64,000 nucleotides of DNA. Origin: Stramonita haemastoma. Lineage: Eukaryota; Mollusca; Gastropoda; Neogastropoda; Muricidae. The stretch is from assembly GCA_030674155.1 (NCBI GenBank), contig CM060344.1:29620188-29684187 (forward strand), read 5' to 3'. Below, in pieces: positions 22,451 through 33,474 of the stretch. The notes under the pieces are model-generated. The model made no database searches, was not told the DNA's origin, and saw only the letters and a program-made list of their open reading frames with translations. A program made the translations under genes and the position numbers. Every line of letters begins with the position of its first letter. Position 1 is the stretch's first letter.

Positions 22451-22940
22451 TTTTCAGGGATACATCAAGTTGAAAAGATACTAAACAATAAAACTTTACG
22501 CAGTACCAAACAACACACAAGAATAAGGACACTATATATGATAAGGTAATAAAAATGCACTCGTTCAGAAGACAAAAATCAGAAGTCACAATAAAAAGAT
22601 TTTGATTATGGAAGAAAAGAAAAGCGTTAATAGATAAAGAGCAAACAAGAGAACAAAATGAAATAAACAACTGAAAACATCAATCCACCACCGTCTGTCA
22701 AAAGTTATAGGCCTACATGTGATATAAATCATACATTTGGATAAAAGGGAGAAACTTTTTTTTAACTAATATCCTTATTGGAGGGGGGGGGGAGGGTAGG
22801 TAGAGACATACTACCAATAAAAATAAAAATAAAATAAAATAAGAAAAAAAATACATAAAACATCCTAGATGTTTCAAAGATAGACAAACATGTTATCAAT
22901 CGATAAGTTTACAAACAAACTCATACACACTACTCAACAA
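22451..22940. other. AT-rich DNA without recognised feature
   Basis: No exon, RNA or repeat identified apart from short A- and G-runs. Confidence 0.4.
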
Positions 22941-23038
22941 CAGACACACACACAGACACACACACAGACACCACACACATAGACACACACACACAGACAA
23001 CACACACTCACACACACATACACACACACATACACTCA

Positions 23039-23104
<66 letters not shown>

Positions 23105-23172
23105 ACACACACGACAAAACACACACCACTGCACACCGCGCGCGCACGCGCGCACGACACACACACCACACA

Positions 23173-23203
<31 letters not shown>

Positions 23204-23205
23204 AC

Positions 23206-23237
<32 letters not shown>

Positions 23238-23281
23238 ACACACCACACACACACACACAACACACACACACACACACACAT
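22941..23281. repeat. (CA)n-rich microsatellite with CGCG core
   Basis: CA repeats interrupted by ACC and a short CGCGCGCACGCGCGC block near 23136. Confidence 0.95.
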
Positions 23282-23898
23282 TTTCACTGGTTCTCGCACA
23301 TTTCATCAATAAACTTCATTCTAAGGGAAATAGGCTACATTTTTTATTATGCCTTGAATTCTGAGTAAAATCATAACGGAGCACAAGAGGAATCTATCCG
23401 CTGTAAGGCACATATTTTGGGACATATATACCCTAATATCTTATCAATCTTATGATTACAATCATAACATTTATGTTTCTAATTATATATGTGGTAATGG
23501 ACAAAGTTATTCAGTGGGTTTTTTTGTGTTTTTTTTTGAGAGAGAGAGAGAGGGGGGGGGGGCGATGCACATGAGCGCACATGTGTGAGGAGGTGTGGTG
23601 GGAGGGGGGCAGGGAGGGGTGCTGTTATTGACGTTAATGACATTGTCATTAGTACATATCATAAGAAATGAAAGAACGGGAAATACCCGAAGTCAAAATG
23701 CGGCTACCTAAAAGGTGGGTTAAAAATCGTCGCGTACACTAAATCTCCTCTTTGGTCAGCATCGGAGCTCTAACCGAGGAATGAAAGAAAGAAAGAAAGA
23801 AAGGAAAAAAAAACAACAAAGACGGGGAAAGAAAGTGATGGGGAGTGGTAAATAGAGAAGGAGGGTGAGAACAGAGGGGTGGAAGAAGTGGTGAAAGT

Positions 23899-23899
<1 letters not shown>
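23282..23899. other. unassigned DNA
   Basis: It contains a short GA run (23537-23552), G runs and, at 23690-23730, TGCGGCTACCTAAAAGGTGG, similar to segments at 300 and 6550, so part of a dispersed repeat. No gene evidence. Confidence 0.4.
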
Positions 23900-23981
<82 letters not shown>

Positions 23982-23990
23982 AGCACGCAC

Positions 23991-24021
<31 letters not shown>

Positions 24022-24023
24022 CC

Positions 24024-24054
<31 letters not shown>

Positions 24055-24056
24055 AC
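23900..24056. repeat. (AC)n-(ACGC)n-(C)n-(AC)n microsatellite, 5' flank of LINE
   Basis: AC dinucleotides, then ACGC tetramers, a run of 20 C and a final AC tract ending at the first base of the LINE. Confidence 0.95.
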
Positions 24057-25758
24057 AATAAATCAAGACATAGCACCCAAAAAGTCATAAAAGAAATATC
24101 AGCAGAAAACCTGAATTCTCACTTTGCAAACATTGCTGACTCTATAATACCTAATGATAAAACAAAAACAAATGAGCTGAAAGAATTGAAACAATACTGT
24201 TCATCAAAGAGCATCTCATCTGATTTTACCATACCCCCAATAACAGTAACAGAAGTGCTAAATAGCTTACTCAAATTGAAACAGTCAGGATCAAAAGACC
24301 TTGACAAAATCGATAGTAAAATATTAAAAATCAGTGCATATGCTATAAGCGAAGATACCCTAACGTACATATTTAACTTGTGTATTGACAAACATTATTT
24401 CCCATTGAAATTTAAACGAGCAAAAGTAATACCCTTACACAAATCAGGAGACCCTACCAATCCGTCGAATTATAGACCAATATCCATACTGTCAGTCCTA
24501 TCTAAACCATTAGAAAAACATATACATTTTCACTTACATTCTCATTTTAAAATATATGATCTAATTAATGAAAACCAGTCAGGCTTTCGTGAAAACCACT
24601 CTTGCCATACAGCCTTAATACAACTTATTGAGCATTGTCTTTTGAATATCAACAATAATGAAATTACAGGAGTTCTTTTTCTAGACTTTGCGAAAGCCTT
24701 TGACGTTATCAGCCACTCTCTCCTCATCAAAAAATTAAAATGCTATAAAATCTCCAACCAAGCATTGTCATTTTTAGACTCATTTCTCACTAATTGCCAT
24801 CAACTTGTTGAAATCGGGCCTAGGAGGTCAACCTTACTACCCGTAAAATATGGAATACCACAAGGATCAATACTAGGACCACTTCTTTTCTCTATTTATA
24901 TTAACGACCTACCTCTGCATATCCATTGTTCATGTCAAATGTTTGCTGATGATACATCAATTCGATGTAACAACGATGATCCAAACCAGCTTGTGAATGA
25001 TATGCAGGCAGATATCAATAAACTTATCGAATGGACAGAACTCAATCATATGTCTCTTAATTCAAATATAACAAAATGTATGTTTATAACCACTCGGCAG
25101 AAAAGACAGAAATTGCGTTCTCCATTCGGGCCAATATATGTCCATGGACAACAAATTGAAGAAGTTGTTCTCACACAAAGTACTAGGTGCAGTGATTGAC
25201 AACGACTTGTCTTGGTCAGATCACATAGCCACGTTAGGAAAACGAATCTCAGTAAGATTATATCAACTTAGAAAAATCAAGAATTTTCTAAATCTACAGT
25301 CACGAAAACTATTCTTTCAAGCCCATATTCTATCTCTTATAAATTATGTCTCTACCATATGGGATAGTGCAAGCGAAACAAACTTAAAGCATATAAACCG
25401 CCTACACAAAAGAGCTGTGAAACTAATCCGTTTGAATCCTAATACACTGACCACCACCAACTACAAAGAACTAGATATTCTTCCACTCAAAGAAAGACTG
25501 CAGTTCAACAAGTATCTATGTATGTACAATATATTAAACGGGAAAGCCCCAAAGAAAATCTTGGAAAAATTTGCTGTCAATAAAAACAGGCCTACCCATA
25601 GACTGTTTTTGCCCAGGCCCCATAACAATCTCTATAAATCCAGCCTTGCCTATTCAGGAAGAACATTGTGGAATAAACTGCCTTCCTTTCTAAAATCAGT
25701 TCCTTCAAAACAAATGTTTAAGAAACTTTTGAAGAAACATCTGATGGACAAATTATAA
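24057..25758 (+). pseudogene. LINE reverse transcriptase, C-terminal part, one frameshift
   Basis: The frame is open from 24057 and shows NPSNYRPISILSVLSKPLEK, FRENHSCHTALIQL, VLFLDFAKAFDVISHSLL (motif A), YGIPQGSILGPLLFSIYIND (motif B) and MFADDTSI (motif C with the ADD pair). Near 25175 the frame shifts by one base and continues as KVLGAVIDNDLSWSDHI through SGRTLWNKLP to the stop at 25758. Only one lesion suggests a recent insertion. The protein would copy LINE RNA at the target site. The N-terminal endonuclease is missing. Confidence 0.9.
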
Positions 25759-26063
25759 GCCCACCCTTATGCTTGACACATTTGGCTGCTTTGTTGTTAT
25801 TCATACCCATGTTATTTTGTATTTCTATTATGTTGTATGGATGACTTGAGTATGTTACTGTTTTGAGTTGTTGTGAGATTCTGTTTGGATGAAAATCCTC
25901 ATTTTATTTTAGTTTTCAACCAAGGTTGATATTTGTATTTGATTGTTTTAGAAGTCAATTTTCTTGATTTTTTTTGTGAGGGCAGGATGAAAAAAAGTTG
26001 TGTAAACTTAATCTTTTACCCTCAATAAAGATCATTTTGACTTGACTTGACTTGACTTGACTT

Positions 26064-26065
<2 letters not shown>
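24057..26065 (+). mobile_element. 5'-truncated LINE (CR1/Jockey-like) between (AC)n tracts
   Basis: The element starts within the reverse-transcriptase ORF, continues to the stop at 25758 and a 300-bp 3' UTR, and ends in a (TTGAC)n tail at 26037-26065. (AC)n tracts adjoin both ends. A second, older copy is at 26576-26997 plus 30153-30990. Confidence 0.88.

Positions 26066-26144
<79 letters not shown>
26066..26144. repeat. (AC)n microsatellite, 3' flank of LINE
   Basis: A pure AC tract beginning at the end of the (TTGAC)n tail. Confidence 0.95.
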
Positions 26145-26146
<2 letters not shown>

Positions 26147-26161
26147 CAGGAAGGGGTGTGG

Positions 26162-26500
26162 GGTGTGGATGGAATAGCTTGATGGTTAGTGTGTTGCATT
26201 TTGTGCAGGCAGTCTAATTACCTGGGCTTGAACCAGCTCCAAGGGATTTCCCTCCAGAATAAACAACACAAGGGCCAACTTCTCCATCTCCCCGAAAGTC
26301 CTTCGGACGAGACTATAAGCCAAGGTCGCTTGTGCAAATGCGCGCATATCTTGCGCATGCATTAAAACCTGTTCCACCTTTTGGAAGACATGCCATTTTT
26401 GTTTGTAGGAATGAATGATCAAATTTTCAAAACTGCATGCACATGGGGACTGGATGTGAAAAAAAATCACATGAGTGTTTACTTCGTTATCCTAAAAAAA
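26162..26500 (+). mobile_element. SINE family A, diverged full-length copy
   Basis: Head AATAGCTTGATGGTTAGTGT, a B-box remnant (GGGCTTGAACC), AAGTCCTTCGGACGAGACTA and the 3' end GTGTTTACTTCGTTATCC. Confidence 0.8.
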
Positions 26501-26575
26501 AATAGATAGGCCTAAATAAATGCGATCGTGCGCGCGCGGGCACGCACGCATGCACGCACGCACGCTCACACACAC

Positions 26576-26997
26576 ATTTGGACCACTTCTCGTCTCTAAG
26601 TATATTAATGACTCACCTCTGTATGTTCATCGTTCATGTGAAATGTTTGCAGATGATACATCAATTCATTGTAACAACAGTGATCCAAACTAGCTAGTAG
26701 GCTTATTTAATTCTTTTTAAAAAATTTAATGTAAGTTACATGATGGCAAGAATTGACAAACCTATCGAATGGACAGAGCTCACTAATATCTACGTCTATT
26801 TATTCAAAATAAACAAAGTGTATGTTTACAACCACTCGGCAGAAAACACAGAAACTGCGTTCTCCATTCCCACCAATATTAAATATTCAATTTTATTCAA
26901 GGACAAAAAATTGAAGTAGGCCTAGTTTTACGTGAGTAAAGCACTAGGTGCAGTAACTGACACTGATTTCTCTTGGTTAGAACACATAGCCTCATTA
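26576..26997 (+). mobile_element. second LINE copy, 5' portion (decayed)
   Basis: GGACCACTTCTCGTCTCTAA through TTGCAGATGATACATCAATT aligns with 24875-25240 of the first LINE, with stops and small indels. It is preceded by CACACACA and stops at TAGCCTCATTA (26987-26997), which is repeated at 30142-30152 where the LINE resumes. Confidence 0.9.
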
Positions 26998-27043
26998 CAA
27001 TGTAAGTAAAAGGTAAAGGTGTCCCATAACCTGTGTGGTAGTA
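26998..27043 (-). mobile_element. SINE family C, 3' end (left piece of split copy)
   Basis: AGGTAAAGGTGTCCCATAAC matches the reverse of 11130-11165 in the family C SINE. The rest of the element lies beyond the inserted transposon at 29916-30141. Confidence 0.7.
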
Positions 27044-27383
27044 GGGGTAACATGGGGCAAGAGGCCCCTATTAAGGAAAAAAAATCATCTAAAACCCAGT
27101 TGAAGCCACAGTGAGCTCAAACTAAGTGCAAACGATTGATGTGCTCTTGGGCTACCACATACCACAGACACACAGAGACAGAATAATGTAAAAGACCACA
27201 ATAGGTGTAAACAAAAAAAAAATTATTGGCCTTTTTGCCCCATGCCCGGGGCAATACGCCTAGCAGTATGGGGCATATAGCCCACCAAGGGCGTTTTGCC
27301 CCATAAGTGGGGGCGTTTTGCCCCTTATTAACAAAACAGACCCAAAAAAAGCAAATAATAGTTGAAACACATGTAGGAATGTT

Positions 27384-28040
27384 CTAATCCTGGGCTGCTT
27401 GCCCCTTATCAGTCCGAGTCACTGTCTCAGTTGGGGCAGACAACTGTGCTAATCCAGGGGTGCACTCCTCATGGGCCCAGACCTGACACTGCACCCACTG
27501 CTCATGTGGTCTGGCACGGCTGTAGGGCTCGCAACTAACTATACACGGCCAGTCTTCTTCCTCACTTGACTCTTTGGTTTCTTGTCGCCTCTTTTTCTGA
27601 GTTTTTTTGCACTTCCCTTTGTTTTTCCTTTTGTCTGATTGTTTCTTGGCTGATTTCTTTTTAGCATTTTGCTTTTCAGCAAGCCGTGCAGCTTTGTATG
27701 GGGATGATGTCAACCTTGCGGCAGATTCTGTTTTTCTCGATCTTGACCTTTTGGTTTGTACTTTGGGGAGTGGGGATAAGCCCTGGATGATTTCTCTCAT
27801 CACCTGGCTTGCTGTTGATGTGGAGGGCCGGGGGATCGGCTGCTGTCCTTGCAGTGCAGACAGAGCCTCTGATGATGAAATCTCATCTCCACCCCTTCTG
27901 TGCAGAACACAGTTGTAGTGACCAACATCTTGGCCAACACTTGTGAACTGAACCATAAGTGGATTTGAGAACGTGTGTGTTCCATAGCGTTGCACCACTG
28001 TATTGTCGCTGTTCAAAATGACTATCTGTCTTAGGACTTT
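27384..28040 (-). pseudogene. OTU domain C-terminal half, basic region and zinc-finger-like tail
   Basis: The frame continues after the SINE: VLRQIVILNSDNTVVQRYG, SNPLMVQFTSVGQDVGHYNC, with the OTU catalytic His in GHYNCVL at about 27918. A Lys/Arg-rich segment follows (27580-27690, probable nuclear localisation or DNA contact). The end reads EEDWPCIVSCEPYSRARPHEQWVQCQVWAHEECTPG shortened by degeneration; the order C..C, WVQC, WAHEEC is that of the PHD-like finger at the end of many pogo-type transposases. In the neighbouring frame the last residues are VVCPN-stop-DSDSD, so one frameshift and one Cys-to-stop change damaged the tail. Confidence 0.75.
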
Positions 28041-28067
28041 ATTTATTTATTTATTTATTTATTTATT

Positions 28068-28411
28068 TTATTTTATTCTTTTATATCGAGGATAACAGAA
28101 TAAGCAATCATATGCTTTTTTTCATCCGGTCCCCGTGTGTATGCAGTTTTGTAAATGCTGTCATCTGTTCCCACCGGCACACGATGGCCTACTCTTACGA
28201 AAAGCGGAACAGGATTTAACGTGTGCGCAAGATGTTCTGCGTGCTTTCGCACACGGGGCCTCGGTTTAAAGTCTCATCCGAAGGACTTTTGGGGAGAGTG
28301 GAGTCAGCACTGATGTTAACTCCAGGAGAAAAATCTCCTCGACCGGACTCGAACTCGGGTCGTCAAATTGCCAGCGCAATGTTCTGACCACTAGGCTATC
28401 CGTCCCCCCTT
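28068..28411 (-). mobile_element. SINE family A, full length, disrupting the OTU domain
   Basis: It runs from the (TTTA)n tail and TATCGAGGATAACAGAATAA to head GGATAGCCTAGTGGTCAGAA. Removing it restores ACAAGCAAAGTCCTAAGACA (Thr-Ser-Lys-Val-Leu-Arg) across the junction, with AAAG duplicated, so the host ORF was open when it landed. Confidence 0.93.
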
Positions 28412-29299
28412 TGCTTGTGGCACCTACTTCCAGCTCACCAGGCAAGGACAATGGATTTGACATTGCAGCTATGCATCTTCCATTGATGTGTAACCCAGCC
28501 ATCTCGGCAGATCAGCGTTGAGGGTTTCGACATCTAGGTCTTTGTATTCATCAAAGTTGTTGCACATGAAATCGATGACTTTCGCTGGAAGGGCTTCGCT
28601 TTTCTCACTCACATTCAAGACCAGGTTGGTCAGTATGCCATGTTCATCCCGCTCTGCAGTTTGAAGTTTTGGGTCCATGGCAATAACGAGACTTCGAAAC
28701 AGGCATCGCCCATCACCGGAGGTCTGGATGACCTTTACATGTGGGTCACAGTGTGTCATGAAGTCTTGGTCATACTGGTCTTGAGCGGGCTCTTTGTTCG
28801 CTGCGGCATCTGTAGAACTGGTTTCAGGGTTGGCTGCTGTGGCTTCAGTGGGTTGATCAGGGGTGCTGATGTCAGCTGTCTGCTGGCCAGTAGGGTTGTC
28901 CAGCTCCATCTGCTCCTCTGTCATCAGGGCTGCTTCGAAATCCACGTCAGTGAAGACGTTTGGATCAAAAGGCCAAAGACCGCAAGTCTTGAAGCCCTGT
29001 ACAGCTCTTTCAGGTAGAGCTGTCCTGAGGAAGGCTTTTCCTGAGAGTCCAGCCATGTCGTGGATCGTTATGCGTCGTCCAGGGTTTGTCACCATCCAGC
29101 TGTCAGCTTCAGCATTGAATGCACTCCTCAGTGTCTTGAAGTAGGAACAGTCAAGTGGCTGAAAACCAACCGCCCAGGACAAGACACTGTCTTGTCTCGG
29201 TGTTGATGAAGTGCAGGAACACCAAACTCCTTGCTGGCAGAATGAGGGGAACTCCATTGTTGACATCTTCCAATGCAGCTGACAAACTCTCTCCGCCAT
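28412..29299 (-). pseudogene. pogo-like transposase C-terminus fused to OTU-type cysteine protease (N-terminal half)
   Basis: One open frame from about 29299 to 28469 reads QPLDCSYFKTLRSAFNAEAD, GRRITIHDMAGLSGKAF and GFKTCGLWPFDPNVFTDVDF, the end of a pogo/Tigger-type DDE domain. After a Thr/Pro/Gln-rich linker comes SGDGRCLFRSL, the OTU nucleophile motif with Asp and Cys (28691-28721). A frame break near 28498 is followed by MAGLHINGRCIAAMSN and LPGELEVGATSK, the later OTU core. OTU domains hydrolyse ubiquitin-type isopeptide bonds. The first catalytic aspartates of the transposase are missing, so the copy is internally deleted. Whether the fusion is original cannot be judged from one copy, but the frame runs through the joint. 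Confidence 0.8.
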
Positions 29300-29915
29300 A
29301 CTTTCCCCTCTAAGATGTCCTTTGGTATGATCAACAATATCTGAAGAAAATTGTAAAATATTCTGTCAGTTACTTCTTTTTTTTTCTTTTTTCCAACTAA
29401 TTACTTGATGTACATTTATACACGGATACATAAGGATAATTCGTCAATGCATCATTCATAGTTTGAAATGGGGCAAGAGGCCAACCATATGGGGCAAGAG
29501 GCCCAGTGTAGGCGTTTTGCCCCAGTGCCACAGTGGGCGTTTGACCCCAGCCTGACACACGTCATAATACTGTCACGTGAGCAAAATGGTGGCATCCTGT
29601 TTTGATTTGCTTGGTAGCTGAAGCAAGCTAATAGATCCCTTTTACAAGTGAACACAGAGAAATTGGGTTTCATCTGCTGTATGGGCGATTACACAAGATA
29701 TAATGGAAGCACAATATTACTAAAATAAGGCCAAAACACATTACTTGAGTTGTAAAACTTACCGTTTAGTGTGTCGGCATTCACCTCTCTTCCAGAAACA
29801 AGGGCTGATGTAAGGAAGCTGGTAAAGCATCACAGGGTTCCCTGCATCACGTGATTTCAAAAATAGTAGGAGTAGGCGTTTGACCCCGAGTAGGCCTCTT
29901 GCCCCATGCTACCCC

Positions 29916-30141
29916 GGGATCGAGGCCACAGAGACCTCAGGTTCTCTTGGGGCCAGCATATCGAGGGCGGCACCCATCTCTCTTTCGCTGCTCTACCTTC
30001 CCTGGTCATTAAGAGGCAGCTGGTGACCTGGGGGACTATACTGAAGCCAAGGCGTGCAAATGGTCACCCATCCACTTGGTAACCAGGTTCGATGCTGCTT
30101 AACATTGGCAAGGGGCTGACTACTGAGCTACCCCGTCCCCT
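29916..30141 (-). mobile_element. SINE family C, 5' and middle part (right piece of split copy)
   Basis: CACAGAGACCTCAGGTTCTC, GGCGTGCAAATGGTCACCCA and the head TACTGAGCTACCCCGTCCCC correspond in reverse to 10860-11110. It ends at the LINE target duplication TAGCCTCATTA. Confidence 0.8.
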
Positions 30142-30990
30142 TAGCCTCATTAGGAAAACGCATTTCAGTAAAATTACACCAGCTTAGAAAAATCCAGAAC
30201 TTTCTAATTCGGCAGTCATACAAATTTATTAGCTCACACACATGTTCTACCTCTTATGAATGATGCTTCTACCTTATGGGACAGTGGAAATGAAACAAAC
30301 CTAAAGCATCTAAGCCGCCTACATGAAAGAGCTGTCAAACTAATCAGGTTGAATCTTTACCCTAAACAAGACTAACAACAGAGAATGAAGACGAATATCC
30401 TGCCACTAAAAGACAGTCTGTATTATTTCAACAACTGTGCACGTTTGTAGGCCTACAATACGCTATATTAGATGGAAAAGCACCAAAGAAAATTGTGATA
30501 AATTTTGCTCTCAATAAAAGCAGGCCTATTCATAGACTGTTTTTGCCCAGGCCCCGTCATAACTTCTATAAGTCAAGCCTTAGTTATTCAGGAAGAATAT
30601 TGTGGAATAATTGCTCTTTCTTTAAATAATAATCCTCCAAAAGAAATGTTTAAAAACGCTTTTGAAAAAACATTTGATGGACAAACTGAGTGCACTTTTC
30701 ATGCTCAAGGTTTCATAACATCTGTTTGCGCGGTATATTATCATTTTTTATCCTTGTTTTGTTTTCATTACTTGTCTGTCTCAATTGCGCATATGTTTTA
30801 CTATCATAGCTGTCTTTTATATTATATTTTGAGGTCTGGATTTTAAAAACAACTTTTCTTCATTCAGTTTTTTAAAGCATAGATTAACACTATCTTTTCT
30901 TTATTTTTTTGTGACAGAGGGATGAAAAAAAAGTTGTTTAAACTTAAATTTTCACCCTCCAAAAAGGCCACTGTCACTTGACCCCTTGAA
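30142..30990 (+). mobile_element. second LINE copy, 3' portion
   Basis: It resumes at TAGCCTCATTAGGAAAACGC and aligns with 25230-26065 of the first copy: CAAGCCTTAGTTATTCAGGA, then a GATGAAAAAAAAGTTG UTR and a short TTGAC-like tail. Many frameshifts make it older than the first copy. Confidence 0.88.
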
Positions 30991-31145
30991 TTGACCCACA
31001 CAGGCACGTACACATCAAACGTTCCAGCAGGTATCCGACACAAAGCCTGTAGATATCTTATCACTAAATACTGACCGTAGGCCCGCGTAGGATATGATCT
31101 TAAGTCAGCAAAAAGTTATCAATGACCATAATCACAGTCATCATT

Positions 31146-31335
<190 letters not shown>

Positions 31336-31689
31336 CTAGCTATATCGTAGCCATAATCTCGACGTATCCCCCCTCCCCCCAAATCAATATACATATCTTT
31401 AATCAACAAAACAAACAAAACACAACAAAAAGCCCAAACATTAATTCATGTGCCTTCGTATTTGCCCTCAAACGCGATGTCCTTAAGTGGTTATCTCGTC
31501 GCTAACTGGCCGGACTTTTCACTACACCATATTTCAGAACTTAACTGCTTAGCACAGTGTTTTTTATAGTTTCTATCAACAGAGATGAAAACAGAACTCT
31601 CAAACACAACGGCAACCAACGAATATTAACTGATCTCAACTAGACAGGGAAAAAATTCAACAATCCAAGAAAAAAATGGGAAGTGCCTG
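31336..31689. other. unassigned DNA
   Basis: AT-rich sequence with a short C-run; no coding motif, tRNA-like head or second copy in the window. Confidence 0.4.
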
Positions 31690-32142
31690 ACTGACGACCA
31701 GGATCATTTATTCTGAACAGAGGACAGAATATTGCTCCGACGTGTATAACTACAAAACCACAGAAGATTCAGAGGTCCTCAATGTCCTCAACAAGCACAG
31801 ATACAGACAGTCACCCTATCCTCCGAGAAGAAAGTGGCAACAGCAGTCAGATCGCTGAAAAAGGGAAGTCAGCAGGGACTGACAATATTCCAGCTTAGTT
31901 GGTTCAAGATGGAGGGGAAGCCATGATCGACGTTCTACTTAAAATCTGCAACACGACCAGGCAGACATGAAAATGGCCAACACCATGGACACAGTCACTC
32001 ATCATCACCCTCCCCAAGAAAGGAAATCTTCAGCAGTGCCAGAATTACCACACAATCAGCCTCATATGCCATCCAAGCGAGGTCATGTTGAAGATTATAC
32101 TGGGCAGACTGAAGCCACAAGTAGTGATCATCATTGCTGAGG
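31690..32142 (+). pseudogene. RTE-type reverse transcriptase fragment
   Basis: Frames with stops read KKVATAVRSLKKGKSAGTDN, LIITLPKKGNLQQCQNYH and VMLKIILGRLKPQV, the region before RT motif A in RTE/BovB-like elements. The element continues after a 455-bp insertion at 32598. Confidence 0.85.
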
Positions 32143-32455
32143 TACAAGCCTACCTACGACACCTTTAAATCCAGCCTGAAGACATATTTATTTCAAAGCA
32201 AAGATTTTCCCTCCTGTCTCATCTTATAGCTGTCCCTGATCTCAACAGCCGAAATATCCATCACCATGCCAAAGTGTATAACCTTTATGTGTGTATATGT
32301 GCGTGCGTGCGCAAGCGTGTGTGTGTACATTAGACATTGTTACAAATCTAAATTGTTATTGGTTGCATGCGTAAGAATTGGTTGAATGCAAGGGCTTTGA
32401 ATTGTTTTTGCTAAATACATATATAAATTCCATTTTATTATTATTATTATTATTA

Positions 32456-32541
<86 letters not shown>

Positions 32542-32597
32542 TATATATTATTATTATTATTATTATTATATTATTATTATTATGTTTACTATTATTA
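32143..32597 (+). mobile_element. 3' end of another LINE with (ATT)n tail
   Basis: PTYDTFKSSLKTYLFQSKDF followed by a stop is the typical C-terminus of a CR1/L2-like LINE ORF. A short 3' UTR and an (ATT)n run at 32437-32583 follow. It splits the RTE fragment, so it inserted later. Confidence 0.75.
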
Positions 32598-32732
32598 GCA
32601 AGCAGATTTTAGAGCAGGATGCAGCACAACAGAACAGATAAAAATTATCCACCTTCAGAATACTCTGTGAGCGGTATCTTCATCACCAACAAGACCTCTA
32701 CCACGTATTTATTGATTTTAAGAAGGCATAGA
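32598..32732 (+). pseudogene. RTE-type reverse transcriptase fragment, continuation
   Basis: FRAGCSTTEQI, then after a frame change CERYLHHQQDLYHVFIDFKK with RT motif A (FIDFKKA). It ends where SINE and tetramer sequence begins. Confidence 0.8.
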
Positions 32733-32754
32733 TAGATGGATATTTATCTATTAT

Positions 32755-33092
32755 TTTATTTCTTTATTCTTTTATATCGAGGATAATGGAATAAGCATTC
32801 ATGTACTTTTTTTGCATCCAGTCCCCGTATGTATGCAGTTTTGTAGATTTTGTCATCTATTCCCACCGGCACACAATGGCTCACTCTTCCGAAAAGCGGA
32901 ACGGGTTTTAACGTGTGCACAGGACGTTCTGCACACGAGGCCTCGGTTTATAGCCTCATCCGACTTCTGGGGAGAGTGGAGTCAGCACTAATGTTAACTC
33001 CAGGAGATAATAATCCCCTCGAACGGGAATCGAACTCGGGGTTCGTCAGATTGCGAGCGCAATGTTCTAACCACTAGGCTATCCTGTAGATA
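32755..33092 (-). mobile_element. SINE family A, full length
   Basis: TATATCGAGGATAATGGAAT at the left to head GGATAGCCTAGTGGTTAGAA at the right (minus strand). TAGATA tetramers flank both sides. Confidence 0.9.
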
Positions 33093-33231
<139 letters not shown>

Positions 33232-33425
33232 GACCACATTTCACGTGCATACAAAAATATGGACATGATCAGGGGACGTATCAGTCTGATCTTGAAGCTG
33301 ATGGCGATGTTCTTATCGTTCCAGAGGACTTTCAGTTTGGGCATTGCAGCTGTGGTCTGGGCTATGGTGAAGGTGTACTTCGGGCTTTGATCCTTCATAT
33401 TTAAGGCTATGGACAGTCTCAATTT
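33232..33425 (-). pseudogene. RTE-type element fragment, post-RT region
   Basis: The minus strand reads TIAQTTAAMPKLKVLWNDKN and FKIRLIRPLIMSIFLYAREM, the region after the RT core of RTE-like proteins. It is inverted relative to the fragment at 32598-32732, so the two are separate insertions or rearranged. Confidence 0.75.
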
Positions 33426-33474
33426 TCTTCCTTGTTGTTGATGTCGTTTTGTGTTTGCAATTGTTGGTTACTTT

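Larger units (their letters stand above)
27044..29915 (-). mobile_element. 2.87-kb TIR DNA transposon encoding pogo-like transposase end, OTU protease and Zn-finger
   Basis: The 23-bp terminal inverted repeats GGGGTARCATGGGGCAAGAG+GCC at 27044-27066 and 29893-29915 differ at one position. Copies of GGCGTTTTGCCCC/GGGGCAAGAGGCC cluster near both ends (27226-27325, 29468-29550, 29874-29905). The coding capacity is on the minus strand (separate entries). It sits inside a family C SINE and is itself split by a family A SINE. No clear target-site duplication is seen. Confidence 0.82.

Noticed and set aside
24057..25758. Host gene encoding a reverse transcriptase
   Set aside because: It has LINE motifs, a frameshift, 5' truncation, a tandem 3' tail and a second decayed copy nearby.
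27044..29915. TA target-site duplication expected for pogo-like elements
   Set aside because: Flanks are ...TGGTAGTA and GGGATCG...; no convincing duplication could be read, so none is claimed.
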